Origin: an uncultured Shewanella sp.
Lineage (GTDB): Bacteria; Pseudomonadota; Gammaproteobacteria; Enterobacterales; Shewanellaceae
Length of the DNA: 64,000 nucleotides
Assembly (NCBI RefSeq): GCF_947501665.1
Contig: NZ_CANMWS010000031.1
Span: 1 to 64,000, forward strand
Reading direction: 5' to 3'
The notes under the pieces are model-generated. The model was not told where the DNA came from and searched no databases. It saw only the letters and a list, made by a program, of their open reading frames with translations. Below are positions 8,987-18,648 of the stretch, in pieces (position 1 is the stretch's first letter; each line of letters opens with the position of its first letter). Both the position numbers and the translations under genes were made by a program.

Positions 8987-10429
8987 CTATTTTACATATT
9001 TTGTGGTGCAAGCAGCGGGTAAGCTTCCTTCAGAGCAGCCTCCTGTGTCAGCTTGCGCTTGTTTAAATAAATGCGATACAGCCGCATTCGTTTGTTGCGT
9101 AGCAACAGCATCACGTCCAGTGCCTTGAGTGCCCGTTTCCACATTGTGACAACTCATGCAATTAAACGCAGGATTAATATTCGCGACGCCTTTTTGGACA
9201 TAGGTTTCCATACTGACATTGGCCGAGGCTAATGAGCCTCGTTGAAAGTTCGTTGTCGCAGGTAAGTTGCCATTTTTGGACCACACATTGCCGGTGAGTT
9301 CATAATTAGCCCAGTGATCGGCTATGGTATTATTGGCTTTAATATTGTCACTCATTGACTGGTTTATCTGCTGCATATTGGTGGTGTTTTCGGGATCTTG
9401 CTCAGGCACGCTAGATTCACCATAAGGGTGAACACGACACACTTGTGTGGGTTTACCTGCTTGGTAGGTGTTTCGTGGACAATTTTTACAGTCAGGATCG
9501 TAAAAATTCCAAGCTTGTTTAGGATTGTCTGGGACAGTGCCTGCTTCTACGAGTCCACAATCGGGTGCATTTCGGTAATGATCGAAGGTGGCCCAGATAA
9601 ACTCTTTATGCACTTGTGTTGTGCCGACGACATGGATCCCCACTAAGGCTAAATCCACTAATTCACACTTATCTTCAATAATACCTGGGATCACAAAATA
9701 ATCATCGGGTGTATTAGGGTTGAGCATCCAGGCGCTTTTTAATACAAAAGCACCTGCTGGAAAACGAAGTGCTGCATAGTTATTGTCGCCAGAGCCATTA
9801 CTGGGGTATTGATCATAAATTAATGCGGCACAATTGGATTGATAAAGATCACATTGATTAATGAAATTATAGTTAGTTTCATTCACTTGAATATAGTAGT
9901 ACACGTATTGTTTTGATTGGTCTATCAATGGAAAGTTAGAGCCAGCTTGTTTGTCTAGCACATTGTCGAGCATTTTTTGTGATAAAAATAACCGCTCTGG
10001 GTGTGCTTGACGCTGTTGTGTGCAAAGCATAGGGTCGGGTTTGGGTTGGCTGCTCCATGGTGCGGGTGTTTGTCCTTTGCCAACAAAAATATCGCCAGTG
10101 GGCATCCAAGATAAAAAGCGTGGTTGCTTGGTGTTTGAATCCATTTGCAGCAAATAGCTAAAGGCTTGCCAAGCAAATTGCTGGAAAGAGCAGTTATCGC
10201 CGTCAGTTACGCTAGTGGGTAAGCTGCTGTTTGGGGTTAACCAGTTCGCACTGCCTGCACAATTTGAACTTGAGTCTGCATTCGGTATCGTTTGCTCTAC
10301 TGAATGATTGGGGGCTGTTGCCGTCTGGCTATCGTGACTCTGGTTTTGAGTATTGTTAACATCGGGTTTTGGCATACATGCGCTTATGCTCAAGGCGACA
10401 GTGAGTAATAAGAGTGTTAATGGTTTCAT
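8987..10429 (-). CDS. Lipoprotein with a single c-type haem motif, module A
   Basis: 480-residue exported lipoprotein. The N terminus has a signal sequence ending in a lipobox (SISAC), followed by a low-complexity Asn/Gln/Thr linker. A single haem c site, NCMSCH, lies near residue 430. Other features are FAWQAFSYLL near residue 80 and LVGIHVVG...FIWATFDHYRN in the middle, shared with the paralogue at 13669-14934. The ATG at 10429 is chosen because AAGGAG lies just upstream; a 21-codon upstream extension lacks signal character. It is co-transcribed behind the 686-residue gene, 10 bases away. The family is not recognised; a redox or haem-dependent periplasmic role is inferred from the haem motif only. 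Confidence 0.75.
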   Translation of the reverse strand: MKPLTLLLLTVALSISACMPKPDVNNTQNQSHDSQTATAPNHSVEQTIPNADSSSNCAGSANWLTPNSSLPTSVTDGDNCSFQQFAWQAFSYLLQMDSNTKQPRFLSWMPTGDIFVGKGQTPAPWSSQPKPDPMLCTQQRQAHPERLFLSQKMLDNVLDKQAGSNFPLIDQSKQYVYYYIQVNETNYNFINQCDLYQSNCAALIYDQYPSNGSGDNNYAALRFPAGAFVLKSAWMLNPNTPDDYFVIPGIIEDKCELVDLALVGIHVVGTTQVHKEFIWATFDHYRNAPDCGLVEAGTVPDNPKQAWNFYDPDCKNCPRNTYQAGKPTQVCRVHPYGESSVPEQDPENTTNMQQINQSMSDNIKANNTIADHWANYELTGNVWSKNGNLPATTNFQRGSLASANVSMETYVQKGVANINPAFNCMSCHNVETGTQGTGRDAVATQQTNAAVSHLFKQAQADTGGCSEGSLPAACTTKYVK

Positions 10430-10439
10430 CGTCTTCTCC

Positions 10440-12500
10440 TTAGGCAATTTTGGTGTTGAGATCATGACTATCCCGCGGGCAGCCGTTATCAATCCACTGA
10501 GTGATCATATGAATGCGGTCTTGAGATAAGTCACGGACGACGGGCATGTACAATGCATCATTGTAATGTCGAAGTAACACACCTCTTATTTTTTGACTAT
10601 TGAGTTTAACTGAGTCATAGCGACTTAAATCAAAGTTCTGCATAACAGGGTATAACTTTCCGTATTGACTTAAGATTTCACCAATACTGCCATCCCAAGT
10701 TAAGTCCCCAAAATCAGGTTGTGCTTGGTAGACTTGAATACTGATTAAGTCATCGTCATGGCCTTGGTAATCATGGTCTGCAAATCGATATCGTAAGAAG
10801 TAAACTTGGCCATCAATATAAGCTCTGGGATTACCAGGGTTTTGAGCATTAATGGTTAAACTGGCTTTCCCAGTGGGATCTGTCGTGGTCACACTGTCAA
10901 AAATAAGGGCATTTTGCGGAATAGACAGGTTTACCAGTCCTGCTGTGTCGCCCGTACCGAGTGTTTGATTGGTGTATAAGAAAGCTTCTTCCTCTGTAAG
11001 CAACTCGATGTTTAGTTTGGCATTGGCTAAGGGTTGACCAAATTGTCTGGCATAAAAATCAATGCTGATTTCATTACCATACACCTCAGGTTGATCTTGA
11101 CCATCTCGGCTGAGATGCGCCACCCCTGAGTTCATGCGAAAAACAAACTGATTGGCTCTTAAAAATAAACCGTTATGATTTTCATTAAGAATAATTTGTG
11201 TGGGGGCTTGCTTGTCATCAACCTGAACTAACCCAATAGGATATTGATTAATCAGATTTATTTCTTCTGTGTCTAAGCTAATATTAATAACGCCACCTTG
11301 TTCCTTGAGTGTCGTGAGAGAAAGAGGACCCTTAAGTAAGGTACAGGAGTTCAATGAGGGATTGGCAGTAAAGTAGCAAAGGTATAAAGGTGTTAATTCG
11401 GTAAACTCCCCACCTGGGATTAAGGTGGGAAGGGCATTGCCTAAGTTAATAGCCAGTTGCTTTTGTTCACTCAGTAATTGACACGGAGCAAAGTTAGTGG
11501 GATAGGTGTTATCTGCGTCTACGGGCTGCAGCATTCTTGCGGCGGTGAAAAAGTCTGGTGCATCTGCGGGAGCATCGGTTAAGGGCCCAATATTTCCAAA
11601 GGCTTGACCATAGGTGAAATCATATGGACTGGCGGGCGTGTAATCCATTTTACAGGTATCCATGATGAGTTGATGATACAGGTCATAATCTGATGGATAT
11701 AATAAGTGTTTTAATTGTTGATCAAAATAACTGAGTGTGGGAATTTGGCCTTGAGGCTTGCCTGTATTCATTTGAAATAAAAGTAAAGGCTCAAGTGCAA
11801 TAATGACTTGTTTTGGTATATGTGAACTTAGTTGCGCTATGATATCTTCATTCCATTGATAGATGACAGGGTTAACATTATAGGCACGGACATTAAAGTT
11901 AATACTTAATGCTTGATTGGGAATATCAAGTGCTTGCACTAGCCGACTCTTTTTTAATTCATCACTTAAGTTGGTATTATTTAATCCAATAAGTAATGAT
12001 TGATATACAGCACTGGCAGAGGCTGAGCTAGGTTTAACGGCTTGGGCCTGGATCCAAGATTCAACAAAGCCGATGGGCATAAAATGACCCGTAAAATTAC
12101 CAGTATCATCGCCTAAGCCTAAGGTCATGGCCCAGACTTCGGAAACATTCATCTGCATGGGATCTAAGTCCACCAATTTAGGCGGCGTAACAGTAAACAC
12201 ACTGTCAATGGATTTGCCTATCCAAGGGTCGTCATCAGGGCTGTCATCAGGGCCGTAAATCACTTTGGTGATGGTGCCATTGAGTTGAAAATTTCCGGTG
12301 CCAGCAGGGTTCCAGTAAAGCTCCACATTATTTTGTTTTTGATTGTTAAAAAGTTCATTTCGCTTTTGGGGGGAGAGTGCATGGGGATGTTCAGGCACTT
12401 GGTTTTTAGGGTTATAATTATTCGGTGTGTTATTCAGAGTGGAAGGGTCGGCTTGAAATGTGCCATCAAAAATAATACGGGGGTAATTAAAATAACTCAT
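10440..12500 (-). CDS. Large PRIxF-family protein of unknown function, module A
   Basis: 686 residues, no signal peptide. It begins MSYFNYPRIIFDG, the N-x-P-R-I-x-F-x-G opening shared with the protein at 14996-16975. The C terminus ends with a segment in which R-H-Y-N-D-ALYMPVVRDLS is followed by a short helical tail, again matching the paralogue (R-Q-TSLYMPITRSMT). The middle is beta-rich, with mentions of dates of substrate binding not recognisable. AAGGAT precedes the ATG. It is the first gene of a two-gene minus-strand operon with the haem lipoprotein. The family is unknown to me; the constant pairing suggests the two proteins act together. Confidence 0.7.
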   Translation of the reverse strand: MSYFNYPRIIFDGTFQADPSTLNNTPNNYNPKNQVPEHPHALSPQKRNELFNNQKQNNVELYWNPAGTGNFQLNGTITKVIYGPDDSPDDDPWIGKSIDSVFTVTPPKLVDLDPMQMNVSEVWAMTLGLGDDTGNFTGHFMPIGFVESWIQAQAVKPSSASASAVYQSLLIGLNNTNLSDELKKSRLVQALDIPNQALSINFNVRAYNVNPVIYQWNEDIIAQLSSHIPKQVIIALEPLLLFQMNTGKPQGQIPTLSYFDQQLKHLLYPSDYDLYHQLIMDTCKMDYTPASPYDFTYGQAFGNIGPLTDAPADAPDFFTAARMLQPVDADNTYPTNFAPCQLLSEQKQLAINLGNALPTLIPGGEFTELTPLYLCYFTANPSLNSCTLLKGPLSLTTLKEQGGVINISLDTEEINLINQYPIGLVQVDDKQAPTQIILNENHNGLFLRANQFVFRMNSGVAHLSRDGQDQPEVYGNEISIDFYARQFGQPLANAKLNIELLTEEEAFLYTNQTLGTGDTAGLVNLSIPQNALIFDSVTTTDPTGKASLTINAQNPGNPRAYIDGQVYFLRYRFADHDYQGHDDDLISIQVYQAQPDFGDLTWDGSIGEILSQYGKLYPVMQNFDLSRYDSVKLNSQKIRGVLLRHYNDALYMPVVRDLSQDRIHMITQWIDNGCPRDSHDLNTKIA

Positions 12501-12996
12501 GATTTATCCTTTTTTAAAATGAAGAAAAGTATTTATGACTGCATGTTGTTATTTATTGAACAGAATGAATCATATTTAAATTAAGTTAGCTTTTTATTCT
12601 TTAACCTCAATGTGAAATTTTTTATATAGGAGGTTGATATTGGCAGTTAAAATAAAATGCGATACAACTTAAATTAGAATGATTTTTCAGTACGTGTTAT
12701 TATTTAAATGCAAATAATAATAAACTCTTACCTCATAGTATCGATGTGATAGTAATTCCAATTTATTTTCTTATTTTATTTTTTTGTATGCTTAATCACT
12801 AAGACATAATAGGTAAAGTGATTTAATATATAGAAACCTTACCAATGATATGGTTAATATTGAATGTTATCTTATTAATAGTGTAAGGGTATAAAAATAG
12901 GCTGTTTTTGTGGGTAAAAGAGATAGCCAATGAACATGAACACAGTATTTTCTCTTGCCCTAAAAAAATAGGGCAAGTATGGCTTATTATTGCGAA
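12501..12996. other. AT-rich intergenic region between modules A and B
   Basis: Contains the promoter side of module A and a promoter-like copy (12791-12940) of the region in front of module B. A short plus-strand frame (12930-12971), with AAGAGAT before its ATG, could be the residue of a lost lipoprotein start. A perfect 9-bp stem with an A6 loop (12954-12977) follows the truncated gene on the minus strand and may be its old terminator. No intact gene is seen. Confidence 0.5.
12791..12940 (+). repeat. Degenerate copy of the module B promoter region
   Basis: CTTAATCACTAAGACATAAT at 12791-12810 matches 13452-13471 with one change. GTATAAAAATAG at 12889-12900 followed by a CTGTTTTTGTG stretch and AAAAGAGATAGC matches 13629-13667. 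The order and orientation are the same in both, so a segment including the promoter was duplicated. Confidence 0.5.
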
Positions 12997-13302
12997 TTAA
13001 ATATTGATATTGGGATCCCAAGGTGTATTAAAAGCAAAAGCATTAATTAATCGTACTTGGCTGGGTGACATAGAACGCACAATCGGCATATATAAGCTTG
13101 TTGGCCAATATTGACTCGACATACGTGCCTTAATTCCTTCTTTATTGTCCAGAATGGTTTGCGCTAAATTCAATGGAAAGACTGTCGACATTCCTGGAAA
13201 GTTCAAATAATGATAACGTAACGCATATTGATAAGCTTGCTCCCAAGTGACTGTAGTGCCCTTAGGAATATCAAAAATCAGTATGTTGGAATTTAAAATA
13301 AC
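12997..13302 (-). pseudogene. C-terminal remnant of a third PRIxF-family gene
   Basis: About 102 codons stay open on the minus strand without a credible start. The translation matches the C terminus of the 659-residue module B protein: WEQAYQYALRYHYLNFPGM against WEQVYQNSLRYFYVTFPAM, and SLYMPIVRSMSPSQ against SLYMPITRSMTPSQ. An in-frame TGA at 13303-13305 closes the upstream side and the preceding bases show no coding character. It is therefore a truncated gene, evidence that the locus once held at least three modules. Confidence 0.75.
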
Positions 13303-13668
13303 TCAAATATTAATGCTGTTATTAATAATCAGTTTCTCTTGTTATTTTTATTGTTATATTATTGGTATGAGTATAATAACATGCCATTTTATGGCATAGG
13401 TTAGAAGTTTTAATAATGCCAGCTTGTAACTTTGTTTTTTGTTTTATTATTCTTAATCACTAAGTCATAATGTTTAAAATGTGTTTTATATAGCGATGAA
13501 GTTAAATAAATAGGTTAGTCTTTACCGTTAATATTTTATTCGAACTTATATAAGTATAGCGTTATAAATATAAAACATTAAAAAGATTTGATAAAAATAA
13601 TGATGAAAAATAGTGGCCTAAACAATCAGTATAAAAACAGTCTATTTTGTGCATAAAGGAGATGGCGA
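13303..13668. other. AT-rich promoter region of module B
   Basis: No gene is visible. The region holds the presumed promoter of the haem lipoprotein gene, including the repeated blocks at 13452-13471 and 13629-13640 shared with 12791-12940. An AAGGAGAT ribosome site at 13656-13663 serves the GTG start at 13669. Confidence 0.5.
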
Positions 13669-14934
13669 GTGAAAATTAAACTGGGTTTACTTTTTATATG
13701 CTTGAGCGCAGTGACAGCGTGTACTCAAGAGAATTCAAATACACAGAATGACAATAGAGCTACGAGTGGGATCGAAGTCGCTCCCGATCCATTGACTGCG
13801 TATTGTCAATTTCCTGAAAATGCACCGACAGCGGGCGCAGATCAGAAAGCATTTGATGAATATAGCTGGCAGATGTTTCTTGCTTTAAACTGGGTCAACA
13901 GTCAGACACATAGAGGTGTACCAGACTGCAATAAAACCATTGATACGCCGGGTCCTCGAGTATGGGAGTCTTGGAAAACAACCTCAGCGTTATTTTTACC
14001 CAATGCAGCCGCTCCAGGGGATTGGAATACGGGATGGGAAGGGGTCAATCCACCACTTAAATTGACTGCAACCAGTAAAGTGGCGACACGAATACAAACG
14101 GCTTTAGAGAATGAGCCAAAGGGCTCTGGAATATTACAAGCAGTGGGAGGATGGCTTATCGATCAGCGGGGGAATCCAACATATTATCAAATCGCATCCA
14201 ATGAAATTTCATACAATTACATTGTTTCTAACCAGTTGTATAATGCTGACACGGTGAAAATCTTTTTTCCGATTAACTTTCCTTGGAAGACGGCAGAAAT
14301 TAAAGCAAGCTGGCGTATTTTAACCGATAAAGATGATAATAGCCGTTATCTTACTCAGACCGCATTAGTGGAAACATTTGATGAGCAAGGAAAACCCAAA
14401 AATACCTTTACGAGTCAGACATTGGGGTTGGTGGGCTTACATATTATTAATAAGCCTGAAGGTTTTCCACAGTGGGTATGGGCGACGTTTGAGCAAGTGG
14501 ATAATGTTGATCCTCAGGCGACTTTTGCCTCATATTATAATCCAAATGCGACCAATCCTAACCAATCCCCTTGTCAGCAGGGGGTGATCCCTTGTACGCC
14601 TAAAGAGGGCACCAGTTTTACAACGCCAAACCCACTCACAAGATTGACGCCGATAGTGGCAGACACTTTATCTGTGAATAAGTCATTTCAAAGTATGCTG
14701 AAGGGGAGTGCGTTGCAATACTACCAGTTAGTGACGACACAACGACCCAATAACCCTAATGATCCAGGCGATCCTTTAGGTACGCCAGAGCCTAATATTG
14801 CTGCCAATGTGACCATGGAAAGTTATATTCAAGAGTCGAGTAATTGTATGGCCTGCCATCAAACAGCCAGTGGCATTGACTCACCTTATCATTCTGATTT
14901 TTCATTTTTACTACTGAATGCCACTCAGCCATAA
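13669..14934 (+). CDS. Lipoprotein with a single c-type haem motif, module B
   Basis: 421-residue exported lipoprotein starting at GTG with AAGGAGAT upstream. The signal sequence ends in the lipobox VTAC. A haem c site NCMACH lies near residue 395. It shares with the module A lipoprotein an F-x-x-x-SWQMF-like motif near residue 65 and the block LGLVGLHII...WVWATFEQVDN. The pair is clearly paralogous, though divergent. It is the first gene of the plus-strand module, 61 bases before the PRIxF protein, so gene order is reversed relative to module A. Function unknown; periplasmic, membrane anchored. Confidence 0.75.
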   Translation: MKIKLGLLFICLSAVTACTQENSNTQNDNRATSGIEVAPDPLTAYCQFPENAPTAGADQKAFDEYSWQMFLALNWVNSQTHRGVPDCNKTIDTPGPRVWESWKTTSALFLPNAAAPGDWNTGWEGVNPPLKLTATSKVATRIQTALENEPKGSGILQAVGGWLIDQRGNPTYYQIASNEISYNYIVSNQLYNADTVKIFFPINFPWKTAEIKASWRILTDKDDNSRYLTQTALVETFDEQGKPKNTFTSQTLGLVGLHIINKPEGFPQWVWATFEQVDNVDPQATFASYYNPNATNPNQSPCQQGVIPCTPKEGTSFTTPNPLTRLTPIVADTLSVNKSFQSMLKGSALQYYQLVTTQRPNNPNDPGDPLGTPEPNIAANVTMESYIQESSNCMACHQTASGIDSPYHSDFSFLLLNATQP

Positions 14935-14995
14935 CGGCTCGTATATACAAGCGAAATAAGATGGTTTTTAATCATGAGACCAAAAGGAAGAACGA

Positions 14996-16975
14996 ATGAG
15001 CATTTTTAATGGACCGCGTATTAATTTTTGGGGTGGAATTTCAACCAATGTGAATGTGGCAAATAACAGTAATGGTGTGCCGCAAAGCGCTGCACCTCAA
15101 GATCAACAACCGATATTGGATGTGGCCAGCGCGCAAATTGCAGAGCAAGCGGCATCGATGACAGATGAAGACATTATTACCTTGATGAGGGCGCCGGATC
15201 CTCAGCATTATTATACCGAAAGTGGCTGGAATTTTTACGGCGATCAACAATTGCATTTAGTGGATGCACAAGTATCGAGCAGTGGCGCACCCGGTGAGGT
15301 TAACACACAAGGTGATATTATTAATGAGCCAATATATTTATTGGGATCGCTCGATCCCAATACTGGGCAAGGTCCTCATGCGAGTGCCGTGATGGTCGAT
15401 CTGGACCCTACTGCATCGATTTCAACGCAAATTATAATGGGCGGCTTAATGATAGGTTCACCTGAAAAGCCTAAATTACACCTCATTGAGAATGTTACTG
15501 CCAACAGTTATGGCGTGTTTACTGTTGAAGCGAAGGCTGATAATGAAACGGATCAAGGGTTAATCCTTCGACAGTTTTATCGTGATCCCGATGGACCGGG
15601 TTCTGCTTGGGCCTGTGGTACGTTTCAAGTCACTTTTAGTAAAGCCAGCATTAAGTCTGCTGATTTGAGCTGCCCTGCGATTGCGGCGTTAGTCAATGAC
15701 GCTACTATGGATGGTATCGTCCTTCGATTTCAAATGTTTGAAATGTTTCCGATGCTGACAACTGATGAATTACAGCTTGCCTATAAAAACAATCAAAACC
15801 CCTCAAATCCCAGTTTGGGTCGGATAGTGGGAACCATTGCTCCCCATTACCCCGGTGAGCCTAAAACCTGTTCCATTGGGCGTGAAATTGTCATGCAAGA
15901 CACACAGCTGGTGGGCTATTTTGATATTGATCAAGAGGCTGAACGTTTCACTTTAGATGCCTTGTCTTTATATCCTAAGGCGCATTTTCGTGATAATCGG
16001 AAAAATATTGGGGGGAGTTTTCCCATTGAGCCTAATGTGGACTACGGCATCAATACGCTCACAGCAGGCGATGTTTCTCTTTCTTTTAGTGCTAATCCTG
16101 ATGACTATTATCGTTATGGCGGCATCATTGATATTGCGCTGCAGAGTTCATCGATAATCGAAACGCTAAATAATAACCCTGTTGAAATAAAAGGCGAAAA
16201 GCCAGTTACACTCACCGGCATTGGCAATCAAGTTGGATTTGACCCCAGCGTAGGCCATCCAACGGGAAAAGCCATAAAGACGGTTTTCAAAGCAATAGAA
16301 ACACCGGTGCGCATTTATGGGGATGCCCGTAATATTTACATTGATGAACATGATGGTGCGATGGACATTGAACTTAATGTCCGTATTTATGGGCGCCCGA
16401 CACCGATTTTTGATGAGCCAGGTGGTAATTTAAAAATCACGTTGGTATCAGGCAATACAGGTACGTTAGCCGATGGTGATTTTCTTGATTTCCCACAGCA
16501 GACTTATGTTCAACAAGGCAAGAGTCAGTTTACCTTCTCTATTGCTGATAAGGGCAATATCGAACAGTATGGTTTTCAAACCTTAGTGATTTCTTCTGTA
16601 GAAGGGGGCTCATATTTTATTAATATTAGAAAATACCCTAAATCGGATTTTGGCATTGTGGCAGGCAGCAGTATTAGTTGGGAGCAAGTGTATCAGAATA
16701 GTTTGCGCTACTTTTATGTGACTTTTCCTGCAATGAATATGCGTTTTCCATTAAATGATGAGATGACGGTTAAGAATTTATCTGGGCCTATTGAGAGCCG
16801 AATTAGTGATATCTACCGTCAAACCAGTCTTTACATGCCAATTACGCGCTCCATGACACCGAGTCAGCGGGCACTATTAACGCAGTTTTTAAATAGTCAG
16901 CCTTGGGCGCCGCTCACGGGATCACAGACGGTAAGTTCAGATGAGAAAAGTGATACCACTCAGCCGCCTCATTAA
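14996..16975 (+). CDS. Large PRIxF-family protein of unknown function, module B
   Basis: 659 residues starting MSIFNGPRINFWG, matching the module A protein opening. No signal peptide or membrane segment is evident although its partner is exported. The C-terminal 110 residues (WEQVYQNSLRYFYVTF, then SLYMPITRSMTPSQ) also occur in the remnant at 12997-13302. The middle is rich in beta strands, Gly and Asn. AAGGAAG precedes the ATG. I do not recognise the family or a catalytic motif. It likely works with the adjacent haem lipoprotein. Confidence 0.7.
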   Translation: MSIFNGPRINFWGGISTNVNVANNSNGVPQSAAPQDQQPILDVASAQIAEQAASMTDEDIITLMRAPDPQHYYTESGWNFYGDQQLHLVDAQVSSSGAPGEVNTQGDIINEPIYLLGSLDPNTGQGPHASAVMVDLDPTASISTQIIMGGLMIGSPEKPKLHLIENVTANSYGVFTVEAKADNETDQGLILRQFYRDPDGPGSAWACGTFQVTFSKASIKSADLSCPAIAALVNDATMDGIVLRFQMFEMFPMLTTDELQLAYKNNQNPSNPSLGRIVGTIAPHYPGEPKTCSIGREIVMQDTQLVGYFDIDQEAERFTLDALSLYPKAHFRDNRKNIGGSFPIEPNVDYGINTLTAGDVSLSFSANPDDYYRYGGIIDIALQSSSIIETLNNNPVEIKGEKPVTLTGIGNQVGFDPSVGHPTGKAIKTVFKAIETPVRIYGDARNIYIDEHDGAMDIELNVRIYGRPTPIFDEPGGNLKITLVSGNTGTLADGDFLDFPQQTYVQQGKSQFTFSIADKGNIEQYGFQTLVISSVEGGSYFINIRKYPKSDFGIVAGSSISWEQVYQNSLRYFYVTFPAMNMRFPLNDEMTVKNLSGPIESRISDIYRQTSLYMPITRSMTPSQRALLTQFLNSQPWAPLTGSQTVSSDEKSDTTQPPH

Positions 16976-17203
16976 TTGGAGGTGAAGTTTATCTCATCGC
17001 ATATTTAAGAGAGATACAGCGCATTTGAAATGCTTTGAGTTGTTGATAATGCCTTTAAATGCGCTTCAATTTGTTTATGTTTATGTTTATGTTTCGTTAG
17101 GTTGTAGGTGCACATTTCATCTGTTTTTTGTATAAGAGGGAGGTTATGTATAAAAGTGTGCTTAATGCGATTAAAAGTAATCGATAATAAGGATATTAAT
17201 AAA

Positions 17204-18127
17204 ATGAAAATAGTGCATTATTGTTTAATACTTATCGCTTTTTCTAGTCAAATGTGGGTTCCCCTTTTTGCCAATGAGCCCGTTGATATACTTAAATCAT
17301 GGGCCCAATCGCAACCAAATATTGATGATGCTGTGTATCCGACCCATGGGGTACACAATGATAAGGGGTGTAATATATTGAATAATCATTGTATTGCGAA
17401 ACGTAATAAGGGAGACCCCACTGATCCTTTATTTCCGAGTCAATGGATCAGTGATTGGACCATGTTCAGGGTTTTTAAAAACTTTGAGGAAAATCCGCCG
17501 CCTTATACAAATCCCCCCGCAACCTTATCCTCGCAAGATTATACCGTATCTTTTGGTACCACCTACTATGATGCGAACTATGTACCAACAGATAAAGACG
17601 GTGAAGGTGCCATGATGGAGCATTATGATAAGTATTGTTTGCCTATTTTCCCGATTAAAAATAATGCTTATACTTGCAGTTTTATTTCGTTAGGCAATAA
17701 AGCTTTTTTTTTAACCTATGACGATAGGCCTAAAAATATGCCTCAATGCTGTTTGTTTTCACCATTGAATCATCCACCACGACAAGATTTTATTAAACAT
17801 TTAGATTACTCAAAGCAGCGTAGTCAACAGCTTAATGGGTCTATTCAAGCGTATGTATGGCAAGCCATGTTAGATAAAGGGGGCCCGCTATTTGGTTATG
17901 CCTTTAATCGGCAGGCTTCACCGGATTTTTATTCATCATCTTGGTACCGTCACCCACAATCTTTTTTCTTCTCTGGTGATACCACAAAAGCGAATGCCCC
18001 CATTGTGAGCCAAAATTACACAAGCTTTCGTGCTGAAAAGCCTCAAGCTACATTGACTTGGAATAAAGTGGCTCAAATGTGTCCAAAAGACAATATTCCT
18101 ACATGTCAGTTGTTTGAAGGTCATTAG
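17204..18127 (+). CDS. Secreted protein of unknown function
   Basis: 307 residues with a cleavable signal peptide (hydrophobic residues 4-20, likely cut near LFANE). The mature part is rich in Pro, Tyr and Asn, with several Cys that could form disulfides (NILNNHC, CLPIFPI, YTCSF, PQCC, MCPKD, TCQL). Conserved-looking aromatic blocks include PSQWISDWTMFRVF, VSFGTTYYD and FFLTYDDRP. The ATG at 17204 is chosen because the signal peptide starts there and AAGGA lies upstream; the frame extends 32 codons further without signal character. No known domain was recognised. It lies just behind module B and ahead of an NTF2-like gene, and may belong to the same locus. Confidence 0.65.
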   Translation: MKIVHYCLILIAFSSQMWVPLFANEPVDILKSWAQSQPNIDDAVYPTHGVHNDKGCNILNNHCIAKRNKGDPTDPLFPSQWISDWTMFRVFKNFEENPPPYTNPPATLSSQDYTVSFGTTYYDANYVPTDKDGEGAMMEHYDKYCLPIFPIKNNAYTCSFISLGNKAFFLTYDDRPKNMPQCCLFSPLNHPPRQDFIKHLDYSKQRSQQLNGSIQAYVWQAMLDKGGPLFGYAFNRQASPDFYSSSWYRHPQSFFFSGDTTKANAPIVSQNYTSFRAEKPQATLTWNKVAQMCPKDNIPTCQLFEGH

Positions 18128-18156
18128 CACACGATTTCATTTTTAGGGAGTCAAGA

Positions 18157-18561
18157 ATGAATACTGAGGCATTAGCACAATCGATACAGGAAATTCAGGC
18201 ATTTGCTGAGCACTGGAATACACTGTACGCACAGCAGAAGTTTGATGAAATGAAAATGCTGGCGACAGAAGACGTAGGCATTGCCAATGTGAAGGCATCA
18301 ACGTTACCTTCGGGACTTATTTTTGGGCAAGAAAATTATAAAAAGGGGATTGTTGAAGCTTATTATGGACAAAGTGGTATAGAGCATAATTTGTTGGTCA
18401 TGGAGTATTTAGACTGGGAATATATTCCGTTAAACGATCTGACTTTTTATACCATTGGACGTTATACACTAGAACCTAATATTATCGGGGTAAATGCTTG
18501 GCTGCTTAGCCGAGAAACACTTTCTTCTCCTTGGAAAATATATCGAGTCATTAATAATTAA
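18157..18561 (+). CDS. SnoaL/NTF2-like protein
   Basis: 134-residue small soluble protein. An N-terminal helix with W-N-x-L-Y-x-Q-x-KFDEMK, a beta-rich middle and the terminal W-KIYRVINN strand fit the NTF2-like fold of SnoaL/DUF4440 proteins, which form cone-shaped barrels that bind or isomerise small ligands. GGGAG precedes the ATG. It lies 29 bases after the secreted protein and is probably co-transcribed. Catalytic residues cannot be assigned. Confidence 0.6.
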   Translation: MNTEALAQSIQEIQAFAEHWNTLYAQQKFDEMKMLATEDVGIANVKASTLPSGLIFGQENYKKGIVEAYYGQSGIEHNLLVMEYLDWEYIPLNDLTFYTIGRYTLEPNIIGVNAWLLSRETLSSPWKIYRVINN

Positions 18562-18648
18562 GATTCATTTTTCAGTGAGCTTTGGTGTCTTCAACTATCG
18601 CTGAGTGATAAGGTGTCATTAACACAATGGTCATAAAAGGATGTATGA

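Noticed and set aside
17073-17092. GTTTAT repeated about three times before the secreted protein gene
   Set aside because: Short, AT-rich and imperfect; too weak to interpret.
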